Shown piece by piece: positions 22,609 to 34,200 of a DNA stretch of 64,000 nt. Made by a program: the position numbers and the translations under genes. The stretch is from assembly GCA_030248215.1 (NCBI GenBank), contig JASANG010001385.1:1-64000 (forward strand). Reading direction: 5' to 3'. Below the pieces are notes generated by a model. The model was not told the DNA's origin. It ran no database searches and saw nothing but the letters and a program-made list of their open reading frames with translations. This stretch comes from Enoplolaimus lenunculus. Taxonomy: Eukaryota; Nematoda; Enoplea; Enoplida; Thoracostomopsidae. Within the stretch, counting starts at the first letter, position 1. Each line of letters starts with the position of its first letter.

Positions 22609-23225
22609 GAAACCTAGAATAACATGTATCATATATTCCGAACTCATATCGGCTCTAGTACACTTTCTTACCTTACCTTCAGGTTTACGCTCAGGCTAAG
22701 GTTTGTTTCAAAAAATGTTAACCTCAGCCAATAATTTAAACCAAAACCTTTGTCTATTTCTTGAGCCAAAACCTAGTATACGACCTAAGAATTTCAAATT
22801 CTCGACCGATAGAGTTCATCGAAAACGATCCAACTATTTTTTCTTCAAATAGAATTATCAAACAGTTAACGAATGCTCTAAAACGCGGCATCTAAACCTG
22901 GCCTAAATAGAAGATTCTAAGCTAATCGTCGTGGCTTGTTTTGCCTAATCTGGTACGTTCAAAACTGCAATGTTTGTTTGCCGGAGTTAAATTTAAGTAA
23001 TAACCCCTAAATTAAAGTCGAAATTGAGTCAAATAGCTATTTGAATTTGAACGTAGGTTTAGTCAATGCAAACCAATTCTAAAATTAAGAAATTGTCATA
23101 TGAATTGGCCAGGCAATATCGATACCAAATAGCCTAATTTTTTAACCGTTTTTTACTAATATTATTATTTCTATGTTTTAGTTATTTTTGTTTTATTATA
23201 TTTTGTTTTATTTGAGTATTTTGCT

Positions 23226-23479
23226 ACCCTGCAAATTCCAATTAGTTGATTTTATCTCAGAATGAGTTGAATTGCTCAGTCTGAGTTAGGACTATCAGGG
23301 CTTAGAATTTTGAGTTGATTCAATTCATTCTGAGTTAATTAATCAACTCACCCAGAGTGAACTCAACTCAGGGTGAGAATCAACTCAACTGAGATTAAGT
23401 TAATGTTTTCTGCTGTTAATTCATAAATACATAACTCGCTACCTGAATTGATTATTCAACTGATTGGAATTTATAATGT
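23226..23479. mobile_element. Family D element
   Basis: CCCTGCAAATTCCAATTAG to GATTGGAATTTATAATG. Confidence 0.7.
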
Positions 23480-23529
23480 AAATTGAATATTTCATTAATA
23501 AACTCCACACAAAAAACTAAACGTTAGGC

Positions 23530-23672
23530 ACAGCCCCCCCCCCCCCCGCCCTGAAAACATTTTGCTTCCCCCATAGAAAATTATCAACCTTGCTTGTAAG
23601 TCAACGCAAACACTTATATGCCCCTCTTGAACAATTTTTAGCCCCTGCTCGTCCGGTGAGCTGGCTAAAGGA
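23530..23672 (-). mobile_element. Family G element after a C-tract
   Basis: Closes with GGTGAGCTGGCTAAAGGAC; preceded by a run of about 15 C. Confidence 0.6.
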
Positions 23673-23906
23673 CTGCCGATCGCTTCATAATTAAATCACT
23701 TGAGAGTAACAGACACTTGGACGTTGTTCAATAAAAATAACAGTTTCATGAATGGATTGCTTTGTTTGATACAGGAAATTAAAATCCAGCCGATGAGGAA
23801 ATTCAGTAAAATCCCAAATAGCAAACCATGAGTTAAAGGATGCTAAACCAACACTAATGTCAAAAGACTCTGTACCATGTGTTTGAAGAGAGCGTGTGTC
23901 ATGTTT

Positions 23907-24068
23907 GGGCTCATGTAAAGATCATGGGTGGAACGTTTTTCTGTGGGACTACAAAAGAGTAAGCTTAAGCTTTAGAGTAATGCTTTTGTTTAGCTTAGGC
24001 TTAGGCTTATGCTTAGGCTTAGCAATATGCTTATATCACTGTTCCGCCCCTGTTCGTAACATTGGCCC
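23907..24068 (+). mobile_element. Family A element
   Basis: Left end GGGCTCATGTAAAGATCATG, right end TGTTCGTAACATTGGCCC, TTAGGC tract between. Confidence 0.65.
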
Positions 24069-24130
24069 ATTTGCGTGACCCAAAAATAACCAATACGAAA
24101 CGAATATGAAAAACATGGTAACGTCTCTAC

Positions 24131-24512
24131 GAGGGTACAACCGGAGGTCTGACTCCTGCTCTGGTTTCCGCAGAAAATTGGCCTCCAGCTCAGGCTACGG
24201 CTCCGGTAGAATTTTTGCCGGAGGTTCCGGCAATTTCGGTGGTAAAATTATGCATAATTTGGCAAAATTTATCTGTTTAGCGCGTTTCGTTTTGCTTTTA
24301 TCACAATTTTCAGGAAAAAATTTCCGAAATTTTGCAGAAAGTTAGCGTTAAAAACCAAACAACTTAAAACAACATATTACAGATATTAGCTAAAATTTAC
24401 TAATTAACCGTCCTTTTTACAACCTAATTTTGCCTCGCCTCTGGCTCCGACAAGTTTCGTTGACCTCCGGCTCCGTCTCCGGTATTTTTCACCTCCGGTT
24501 GCCCCCTGGTCC
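24131..24512. mobile_element. Family H element, longest
   Basis: GAGGGTACAACCGGAGGTC to CACCTCCGGTTGCCCCCTG, both ends inverted. Confidence 0.65.
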
Positions 24513-24532
24513 CTACCTTATAAATTGCGACC

Positions 24533-24759
24533 CGTATTAAGATCAGGGGCGGAACGTTTTTCTTTGAGACTAGAATAGAGTAAGCTTCAGATTTAGACTA
24601 TTTTTATGCTTGGCTCAGACTTAGACTTACGCTTTGGAATAAACTGATTCTTACGTTTATGCTTAGGCTGAGGCTTAGGCTTAGGCTTAGGCTTCGGCTT
24701 AGGCTTAGGCTTAGGACTATGCTTATAATACTGTTCCGCCCCTGTTCTTTGCATTGGCC
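24533..24759 (+). mobile_element. Family A element with a clean TTAGGC run
   Basis: The core at about 24660-24715 is one of the purest hexamer runs in the window (about nine units with single changes). Right end TGTTCTTTGCATTGGCC; left TIR decayed. Confidence 0.7.
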
Positions 24760-25066
24760 AAAATTACTAAGATTGCATTTCAACGTCCGGTATCCAGTTG
24801 AAACGCTATATTTCGCAACGAAACGAATTGTAACTCAGTTTATAATCGTATGGCTGAGCATACGCGCAAGTGGAGTTTAAGATACTCAGCTGTTGCCGTT
24901 TGCTTGTTCGAAAACCTATTTAAGACAGGGTCTACAATTATAATTTGCCTACATTTTGTGGTAAAATCTATAATCCCGTAATTCGCCCAATGCCAGTTTT
25001 TCCGTTTTCACACCCCTTTGGAAAAAAACAGCGTTTGGTTTTCTCCGGTGGCAAACCCTGGGTTAC

Positions 25067-25161
25067 CAGGGTACAACCGGAGGTCTGCATCCTGCTCTGA
25101 CTCCGGCACAAAATCCACCTCCGGCTCCGGTTCCGGTATTGTTCACCTCCGGTCGCACCCT
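25067..25161. mobile_element. Family H element, minimal
   Basis: CAGGGTACAACCGGAGGTC to CACCTCCGGTCGCACCCTG. Confidence 0.65.
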
Positions 25162-25768
25162 GCTGGGTACTATACACAGTTAAAAATACGACTTCTAACA
25201 TTAATAGCGTATAATATGAAAAACTGTTAAATTTAAACCATATTTTAGTAGCAAGCAGAATGCAATTATTCGCCTAAAACCTACAAAATGGACCTAAGAT
25301 ATGGTTGCATAGCACCATACCTTCAGGTCTGCATATTAGCGAAACCAGAAATCGTTCGAAGTAGGACCATAAAAGTTTACTGTTGAGACAAAGAAAAAAT
25401 TTTGTAAAATACAAATTTTAAACCGGTTTCGATCAATTTTTGCGGCGACAGGGGGTGCACACCTGTTCGTGACAAAGACGTGCCCCACTCACCCGTATTG
25501 TTGGGGCCCTAGTTTTCGAGCAAACCTGTATTTTTTGTGTAAGATTTAGTTCAGTACAAACAGCGATCTAACATGTTTTTTAAAAATAAGCGGGGTATTT
25601 AGGTTTTAAACTAAAATAAACTACTAAGTTTCTGGTGTCGAGAACGAACTAAACGGGGGGGCATAGGCCACTCCCCGATCCAAATTTTATTGTCATGGAT
25701 AATTGTTTTTTGTCAAAATATAGACATTTCCTCATTGATTTTCCGTTAACTATTTTCTAATTCTGTTT

Positions 25769-25981
25769 GGCCCATGTAAACATCAGGAGCGGAACGTTTT
25801 TTGTGCGACAGCAATAGAGGAAACTTAAACTTTAAACTAATTTTTTTGATTGGTTTAGGTTCACGCTTAGGATTACGCTTAGGAATATGCTCATTCTTAC
25901 GCTTACGCTTAGGCTTAGGTTAAGGCTTAGACTTAGGAATGAGGTAATGATACTGTTCGGCCTCTGTTCTTTACATTGGCC
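25769..25981 (+). mobile_element. Family A element
   Basis: Left end GGCCCATGTAAACATCAGG, right end TGTTCTTTACATTGGCC, with TTACGC and TTAGGC tracts. Confidence 0.7.
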
Positions 25982-26669
25982 TTTGATTTTAAAATTTAAT
26001 ATTTTACCCGTTTTTTGAGCGTTCTGTCATCAACGACAAACCACTGCCGGATACGCAAATGGCACTTAGTATTCATAAGGTATATTCTTGCTATTTATAT
26101 TAATAAAGTCATATTAAAAACTAAAAAAATAAAACAACTGACTAGACATTAATGAAAAGTTTGGGCCGAGAAATATTTTTAAGTTTTTGACGATGCCGGA
26201 TGTGCGTAAGCATTTACTCATTATTACACCGAAAATATGGCCATTGATTTTGTAAAAAAATAATATTGAAAAATGCAGGAAATGAGGTTTAAAAATTGCA
26301 GACTTAAAGCTGATTGAAAGCGGAAACTTAACCATTTCTGCCGCTTAACTGTGTACTTCAAGTACTTATGTCGCCATGGTGTAAAAACGAATAGTAAAAA
26401 TAACGCAAACGAAAACGGAAAACGGATGTTAAAGTATAAAAGTTTCAAAAATGTTTTATGTTTCTGCAAACATAAATCGAGGCGTGCATTTAATTCAGCG
26501 GTCTTTCAAAAATTTCAAACAAAAAATGGCGGGTGCATCAAAATTTTTTAAAATTTTGGATAAATTTAGTATAATTGTTATTTCATTTCGAACAAATCCG
26601 GTTACACCCTGCTAATCGCAGCTAATGTTCGGCAATAAATGTGCAATGCACAGTGTTTAACAATTAATA
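25982..26669. other. Unassigned AT-rich spacer
   Basis: No gene. AAAAAATGGCGGGTGCATC at 26523 resembles AAAAAATGGTAGATGCACC at 48780, so an unrecognised old repeat may be present. Confidence 0.35.
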
Positions 26670-26880
26670 CACTGCAAAAAATAATGTGTCAACTTGACTC
26701 TCTCCGAAATAGGCTCGTCGGGACTACACAAAATGAGCCAAATTCCACTCCGTCAGGGTCAAACGTGCGATTTGGTGAGTCGAATTTGACTACAGCAGAG
26801 TCGAGTTTGACCCAGTTTGTGTAGTCCCATAGAACCTATTTCGAAGAGAGAGTCAATTTGGCTCACCATATTTTGCAGTG
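26670..26880. mobile_element. Family C foldback element
   Basis: CACTGCAAAAAATAATGTGTC to CTCACCATATTTTGCAGTG flanked by TA. Confidence 0.75.
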
Positions 26881-27246
26881 TACGCGTATGCGTTGTACGA
26901 AATCGCCACAAGACAAAGTGTATACTTAGCGTTCCGTTGGTAAAAAAATTACCGGACAGGGTAATTTTGCGAAGACTTATCGATCAGAATTGATCCATCA
27001 GTAGGTAATTGTACTTTATTCAACTAATCAATTTAACTACCGTTCAATTATTCTACAGAATAAACACTAAAATATACAAAATTCAAAAAAAATAAATATA
27101 AATTAAGTATTTTGCCTGATCAAAATGATGCCAAATCCCCAAACTATTATACCAACAGTTGGATTTCAAGCTTTAAATCCCAAAATTGTGTCGTGCGTTT
27201 TACAATATTTTTGGAATAACTTCAACTGAAAGTTTATACGCCGTAC

Positions 27247-27362
27247 GGCCGATGAAAAGATAAGGGGCGGAACGTTTTTTCTGTGGGACTGCAATAGAGT
27301 AAGCTTACGCTTTAGACTAATTTTATGACTTGGCTTAAACTTAGGTTTAGGCTTAGGAATCT
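27247..27362 (+). mobile_element. Family A element cut by a family F element
   Basis: The left end (GGCC..AAAGATAAGGGGCGGAACG) and start of the hexamer tract are present. At GGAATCTG the sequence switches abruptly to a family F end (27363). Confidence 0.6.
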
Positions 27363-27621
27363 GTATTGAGTTGCTTATAGGCAACTCAGCGCAGTGTATA
27401 TACTTTAAATAATATATATCGCACAGTGTTTAACAATTGCAACACGTATGCATAGTACTAAATCACCACAAGAGGTGAGAGCCCCTCGGGCTCGAGCGTC
27501 AAGCTCCTATAACTGAGTGGTGATGGTATACGCCTCCCACTCCAGTCACTGGAGTTAGAATCCGAGCATAAAAGTAGGTCTCAGGTGAAATAGAAAATAT
27601 TCGTGTGAGAAAGGGTTAAGC
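27363..27621 (+). mobile_element. Family F element, left end missing
   Basis: Begins inside the left arm (ATTGAGTTGCTTATAGGC) where it meets a broken family A copy; ends GTGAGAAAGGGTTAA. Confidence 0.65.
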
Positions 27622-27647
27622 GAAAAATTTTCAGTTTACTATCTATA

Positions 27648-27881
27648 ACCCCTTCTCACATTGAGTTGCCTGTAGGCAACTCAGTGCAGCGTATATACGT
27701 TAAATAATATATATCGCACAGTGTTTAACAATTGCAACACGTATACATAGTACTAAATCACCACAAGACGTGAGAGCCCCTCGGGCTCGAGCGTCAAGCT
27801 CCTATAACTGAGTGGTGATCTTACACGCATCCCACTCCAGTCACTGGAGTTCGAATCCGAGCATAAAAGTAGGTCTCAGGC
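27648..27881 (+). mobile_element. Family F element, right end missing
   Basis: AACCCCTTCTCACATTGAG on the left. After GTAGGTCTCAGG it changes to a family G end (GTGAGCTGACTACGGGC). Confidence 0.65.
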
Positions 27882-27967
27882 GTGAGCTGACTACGGGCTT
27901 GGGTGGTTCTCTATAAAAATTAAAGGGGAGTTGCGTTACGACTTGAAAAAGTTCCCAAAAAGTTGAA

Positions 27968-28210
27968 CACTGTAAATTCCAGTGTGATGATTTTAACTCC
28001 GAAAGAGTTGAATCCAATCAAAAGACTGAACTATGAATAAGGGGCTTAGAACTCAGAATTCTGAATTGATTGAACTCATTCTGTGTTAATCAACTCACCC
28101 GAAATTTAATATAGCACAGAATGAGTTATCATTTACTGTTATTGACTCAAAAATAACCATTAATAAGGAATTCACTCTTCGAGTTGATTAACTCATTGGA
28201 ATTTACGATG
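27968..28210. mobile_element. Family D element
   Basis: CACTGTAAATTCCAGTGTG to CATTGGAATTTACGATG, just downstream of the decarboxylase stop. Confidence 0.7.
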
Positions 28211-28295
28211 AAATTGCAAAAAAGGGGTTGACCCCAAATCTCATTGGTTTATGCGTATACCCCTGAATCGGTATCAGTGACCTCATATTCTTGAA

Positions 28296-31200
28296 CTATC
28301 TGTTTGAATTTTCATTCAATATCATTGCAGCTTTTTCTTTAATCAGGTCCCACGCCACTTTCAAATCGTCAACAGTCGTCAGAGGTGAGCAAACAGCGAG
28401 ACGTAAAATGAATTTACCCCGAATTTTAGCTGGAACCATGTGAATTCGACCATCATCGTTTATTGCTTTCAACAGTTGTTCGCTGGTTTCGTTTGGTTGA
28501 TCCTGGTATTGAAACAAAACATCAAATCTACAGCCTGGGGGATGCCACCGTTTCGTTTAGTGACGGTTCAACGTCAAATGAAACAAATTGTTAGATCTCT
28601 AACATCCGGAAGGTTACTGTACTTGGACCATGTAAAGATCAAGGGTATAACGTTTTTCTGTGGCAATAGAATAGAATAAGCTTAAGCTTTAGACTAACTT
28701 TGAGCTTTTCAAGACCTTTCCTGATTTATTTTACGTCCAAATTTGAATTTGTGACAAGTACAAGTTTGGACCAATGTAAAGAACAGGTGCGGAACAGTAT
28801 TAATAAGCATATTCCTAAGCCTAAGCCTAAGCCTAAGCGCAAGAATGAACCACATTTGGGAAGCCGGTGTTGTGTAAAGTCTAGTGCGTAGACAGACATC
28901 GACACAACAGGACTTGGGTGAAATATTTTACCTTGAGCCTGAAGCAGACCAAACCTAAAATTGTTGGAAACGCAACTTCAAACCGGTCGTCAGCTCGCAC
29001 CCATTCGTCAAATGTCTTCGCAATGGCAATAAACTAAAATATGAAAATATATTCAAAGTTAAACTTAAATTTCCACCAAACACTTCGAATTTGGCTCAGT
29101 TTGTGTAGTCCGGAAAAGCCTATTTCGGAGAGAGTTAATATGACTCACCATTTTTTGCAGTATTGCACTAACCATCAGTCACAGCGATAGGTTTTCCAAC
29201 GGATGAACTGTTGCAACTGCGAACCTCAAAATTGGCATAGAAGAGAGACAAGGTAAATATGTTACTGAATTTTGAACCTGGTGAATCATTGGTACGAAAG
29301 TTACAAGACCTACAACCAGCTGGTGCTAGGCGCTACACACATCTGACGAACCCGGATTTCAAACTAGGAATCCAATTCTAACTCGGGCGTCTCTGATAAA
29401 GGCCGGTTTACCATAACCGCATCGAAGAAGACTTTTCGCGCCCAATGGCAACTTTACCTTCGAGTTCGAAAATCTTTTTGACAGCAAAGAATTGTGGGAC
29501 TGAAAAAGGAATAAAAAACTTACATAGCGAATATGAGCTTGCAAACCAGAAATACCAAACGCTCGCAACACAAACCAGATTTTGAGCGAACGAAATCGAC
29601 GACCCAATGGAATTTGCCAATGCTGAAAATAACGGCCAATGTAAAGAACAGGAGCGGAACAGTATTATAAGCACATTCCTAAGCCTAAGCCTAAGCCTAA
29701 GCGTAAGAATGAGCATATTCCTAAGCCTAAGCCAAAGCCTAACCTAAGCGTAACAATGAGCATATTCCTAAGCCTAAGCCTATGTCTAAGCCTAAACCAA
29801 GCAAACAATCAGTCTAAAGCTTAAGCTTATTCTATTCTGGTCCCACAGAAAACCATTCTGCCCCTGATCTTTACATGAGCCAAAATAACAGCGAGTTTAA
29901 TGCAATGTTCATCCCAGTTTTGTTGGGTCTTTTCCATTTCCTTCCCTCGAGCCGGTGTTTGCCAAAAATTGTTACATTTTTAACATTTTTGCATATTTGA
30001 ACTTCTCATAACCTAAACTTGTCATTCCACATTGAAATTTTAATTTTCAAAAAATTAAAATTTTCGACACTTCCACTGACTGGGAGATGCCTGATCTACA
30101 GCCACGATTTTATCTTGTGCGTCAACGGTGAATGGTGCCGCAAGAGCTTGATAATTTTTGCCTGTAAGAGATTTTGTTTCACCATTGATAGTGTCAAAAT
30201 TGCATTATGGCTCGTCATGTGGGTATCAACGTGTTCCTGGTGACAAACAATAGCCCATGGCTCACAGAAACTTCGTCAAATTTCGAAGTGAACCAAAACA
30301 GTTTGGTCTGTATAAAACAGATTTCGTAGTGTAATTGACAAAATTAGTGTGAACAGCGCATAAACCGAAGTGTGATTTAGATTTAGTTTGATACTGGGCA
30401 AAAAGTGTCGTATAAAACTCAGAAAAACAAACACAGTTTATTTTAATGGTGTTTTGCTGCTGCAAGTTGCGTGCGCAATTCCTGTTACAAATTGCATTCA
30501 CACAAATTGCAATTGCAATTTTTTGCGCATTATGCAATAAAGATTCAGACGCCAGTTGATTGCAGTCACTTGCATTATTTTCATAACTCAATTCAAAAAG
30601 TGCAACTTTCTATATATTTAAAAAGCAAAAATGTTCACGTATGAACACAAGCATTACTTGCAAAGCTACGGTAGTGACCCGAATAAGAGTGGGGGGGCTG
30701 ATATTTATCTGGCTTCTCCAGAGAGTTCCCTCCTATTATTCAGTTACGGACTTTTACGTATTTTTAACTCATGCTCCGCCACCATTCGCTACTGATATAT
30801 GTCCGGTACTGCAACTATCCGTTGAATTAAACGTTTGTTTTGAACCAAAAAGCGTGAGCGATAATGCAAGGTTATACCTTGGAATGTTACTTTCAAAACT
30901 TAAGTACGCTTTAAAGTTTCGAACTCAACTTTATTTGGTCCTGGTGGCATTGATGCGCTACAATTAGGGATAATTGACATTTATGGACTCTAAGGGTTTA
31001 AAGACTCTATCCGCATACGGACATTAATTAGTGATACGGACTCCTATTGATTAGGGCTCAAAATGGGGACCCCCTCTTATAACCCCCCTCTTATTCGGGT
31101 CACTACAGTACCCTGTAATCAGGAACAAGGCCTTGAGCGGCATGTTTAAGATACAGAGGATCAACATGAAACGCTTGTTCAACTTCGGTTGCATTTTTAA

Positions 31201-34200
31201 ACCTGAAACATTCCAAAAATTATTTTCGTTATTTTAAATGAATATTAATTTCAACGCATGAAGCTTGCAACCATTTTGTTTTAGCAACGACCCGAAACGC
31301 AAGTGTGTTTACATAAATTTATTGTTTGTTTATAAATAATTTGTTTATAAATCATTTTTGGCAATAATAATAACTACAATAATTATATCAGCTATTATTA
31401 CTAATTTTAAACACTTTTATTTGTAATGTAAAAATGGAATTTCTTCAAAGACTATTTTCTGCTAAGATATAAGCAAAAAACTAACTGTATAACGTAAGCA
31501 TTGTTTGCAGGGTCTACTCGTATGTCAGGTAGGTAAGGTTTAACCAGTACAGGGTTCACTAAAAACGTACCACATCGGAGAACAGTCGAAATTAATCAAC
31601 AGCCATTTATGTGGATTGAAATTGAACGAAGTCACACGCTGAAATAAAAACGGTCACAATTAAAATTTGGACACAGATTGAAATTTGCGCTGAGAGCTGA
31701 GCTCGTATCTTCAACTCTGTGTAGCATCTATCACCAGTTAGTGAGTTTTAAAACTGACAAACTCGTTAGGTGTTCAAATTCACTAACGATTGCAGTTTTA
31801 CACGACCCAACTCCAACTGGTGATTAGTGTTACACACATTTGAAAATAAGGCCCAGTTTTTTTTGAATTGATATTTGACAAAAATTCCCGTTCAACACCA
31901 AAACGAAATTCTTAGACACGAAATAAACTTTTTTCTCAAGATCCACTGGTGACATTAAAAAAGAAAAACTTATTATTTTAAAAATGAAATATTACATAGC
32001 TACACGAATGATTCACTTATTTCGTTCCCACAAATGAAGTTAAGAAAGATTTTCAAGAGTGATTGTTTTATCAAGATCCACTCGTGACATTAAAAAAGAA
32101 AAACTTATTATTTTAAAAATGAAATATTACATAGCTACACGGATGATTCACTTATTTCGTTCCCACAAATGAAGTTAAGAAAGTTTTTCAAGAGTGATTG
32201 TTTTATCAAGATCCACTCGTGACATTAAAAAAGAAAAACTTATTATTTTAAAAATGAAATATTACATAGCTACACGAATGATTCACTTATTTCGTTCCCA
32301 CAAATGAAGTTAAGAAAGTTTTTCAAGAGTGATTGTTTTATCAAGATCCACTGGTGACATTAAAAAAGAAAAACTTATTATTTTAAAAATGAAATATTAC
32401 ATAGCTACACGAATGATTCACTTATTTCGTTCCCACAAATGAAGTTAAGAAAGTTTTTCAAGAGTGATTGTTTTATCAAGATCCACTCGTGACATTAAAA
32501 AAGAAAAACTTATTATTTTAAAAATGAAATATTACATAGCTACACGAATGATTCACTTATTTCGTTCCCACAAATGAAGTTAAGAAAGTTTTTCAAGAGT
32601 GATTGCTTGGTCACAGCCGAATCTAACCTCGATTCCTTTCATTAAGTATCGATATTCAGGGCAAACGAATACGCTGCCGGCGTATGCAGCATCGACGTGT
32701 AGCCACATCCCGTGGGATTCGCATACGTGGCCCAGTTCTTCCAAGTTATCGAAAGCGCAACATGGAGTAGTACCAAGTGTGGCGATTACCTGCAACCAAA
32801 AATTCTTACTAATTCGGCGGGTACATATTACACAGGTTGGCTGGACCGTCATATATATATATGTCGTAGACCAATTTGCTATTCAGGCCAATTACTAATT
32901 GGCCTCGGCCAATCTGCTATTTTATGTAATAGCAATTTGGCCTGGGCTAAACTGCTATTGAACTTATAGACCAATCAGATTTGATTATTTGGACAAACAC
33001 GAAACCGTTAACTACCAGCGTTGGTCTTACTTTACTGTTGTTTTGCAAAATCTCATAATCGCGATTTGGTCTAGGCTAAGCTGCCATTTGCTTCGAGTAG
33101 CATATTGTCATAGGCTAATTGGTAATTGGCCTGAATAGCAAATTGGCCTACGACATATATGTATACTGTTGCGTACCTCCTTAAAATGTCTCAGTGTTCC
33201 TCTGCAGTTTTTGCGTCCGCTCAGACCTTGAAACATATTTTAATAAAAAGTTCAAATCTGCGTTGAAACCCGGTCGCTACCGGGTGATATGTTCTGTAGC
33301 CATTTGACAATGCGACAATAAAATTAATGAGCAAAACTGAAAGTAAACTCACAGCCAACGGCACAAGCCCTTTTGCGGTGTCTTCTCGTATCGCGGCTTC
33401 CAATGTCGATCCACGTAGCGAAAAATTATCATCAGTTTGCAGTGAACGAATTTTGACCGCAGCCAATAGTCCAGCGCGCTCCACTGAAGAGTGTGCCTTT
33501 AAATACAAGAAAGTCCTTATTTTGTAACTTCCCTAAATCTAAAATAGGCAGAGGCTTACAATTTTAAGAGGTTAACACGTTTAAATAAATAAATAAATAA
33601 ATAAATTCCTATTCATTTATTGAGGTACTTTTACTGTAACGTTAATAAATTTGCTACAATTCGTCGCCCAACAACTGGTCGCGTAATAGTGTCCTAAAGC
33701 CCATGAATAAATCTAAGCATAATCCTAAGCCTAAGGGTAAGTTTAAGTATAATGATGTTTGACGAGCGGTCGAGTCGATAAAATTTCGGATTACAAGTTG
33801 TCGGGTTCAAATTGTTGTGATTCCAACGATGATATATTTTGCCAGAATGTTGATGTGTGTTTGTGTAATCCCGTAGAGCCTGTTTCGGAAAGAGTCAATT
33901 TGACTCACCATTTTTTCTAGTTTAATAATGAATAAATATCTATTCCTTGCTTTTTGAGCGTTCTCCATAATTTCATAGCGTAAACATAAGCATAAACATA
34001 AGCCTAAACCTAAGCCTGAATAGAAAGTTTGTGTCGCCACATGTAACTTCTAAAGCAAATGATATCTTCAAAATGGGAACAAAACAGCTGTAGTTTCAGA
34101 AATGGTTTGCGTCCGTTTTATTGGCTAAGTAGGACACTGAGCCTAAGCCAATGCCCAAACCAAGCAAAAAAATTAGTCTAAAGCTTAAGCTTACTCTACT

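Noticed and set aside
31938-32606. Regular spacing suggestive of a CRISPR array
   Set aside because: The whole 135-base unit is repeated with no variable spacers, in an animal gene intron; it is an ordinary tandem array.
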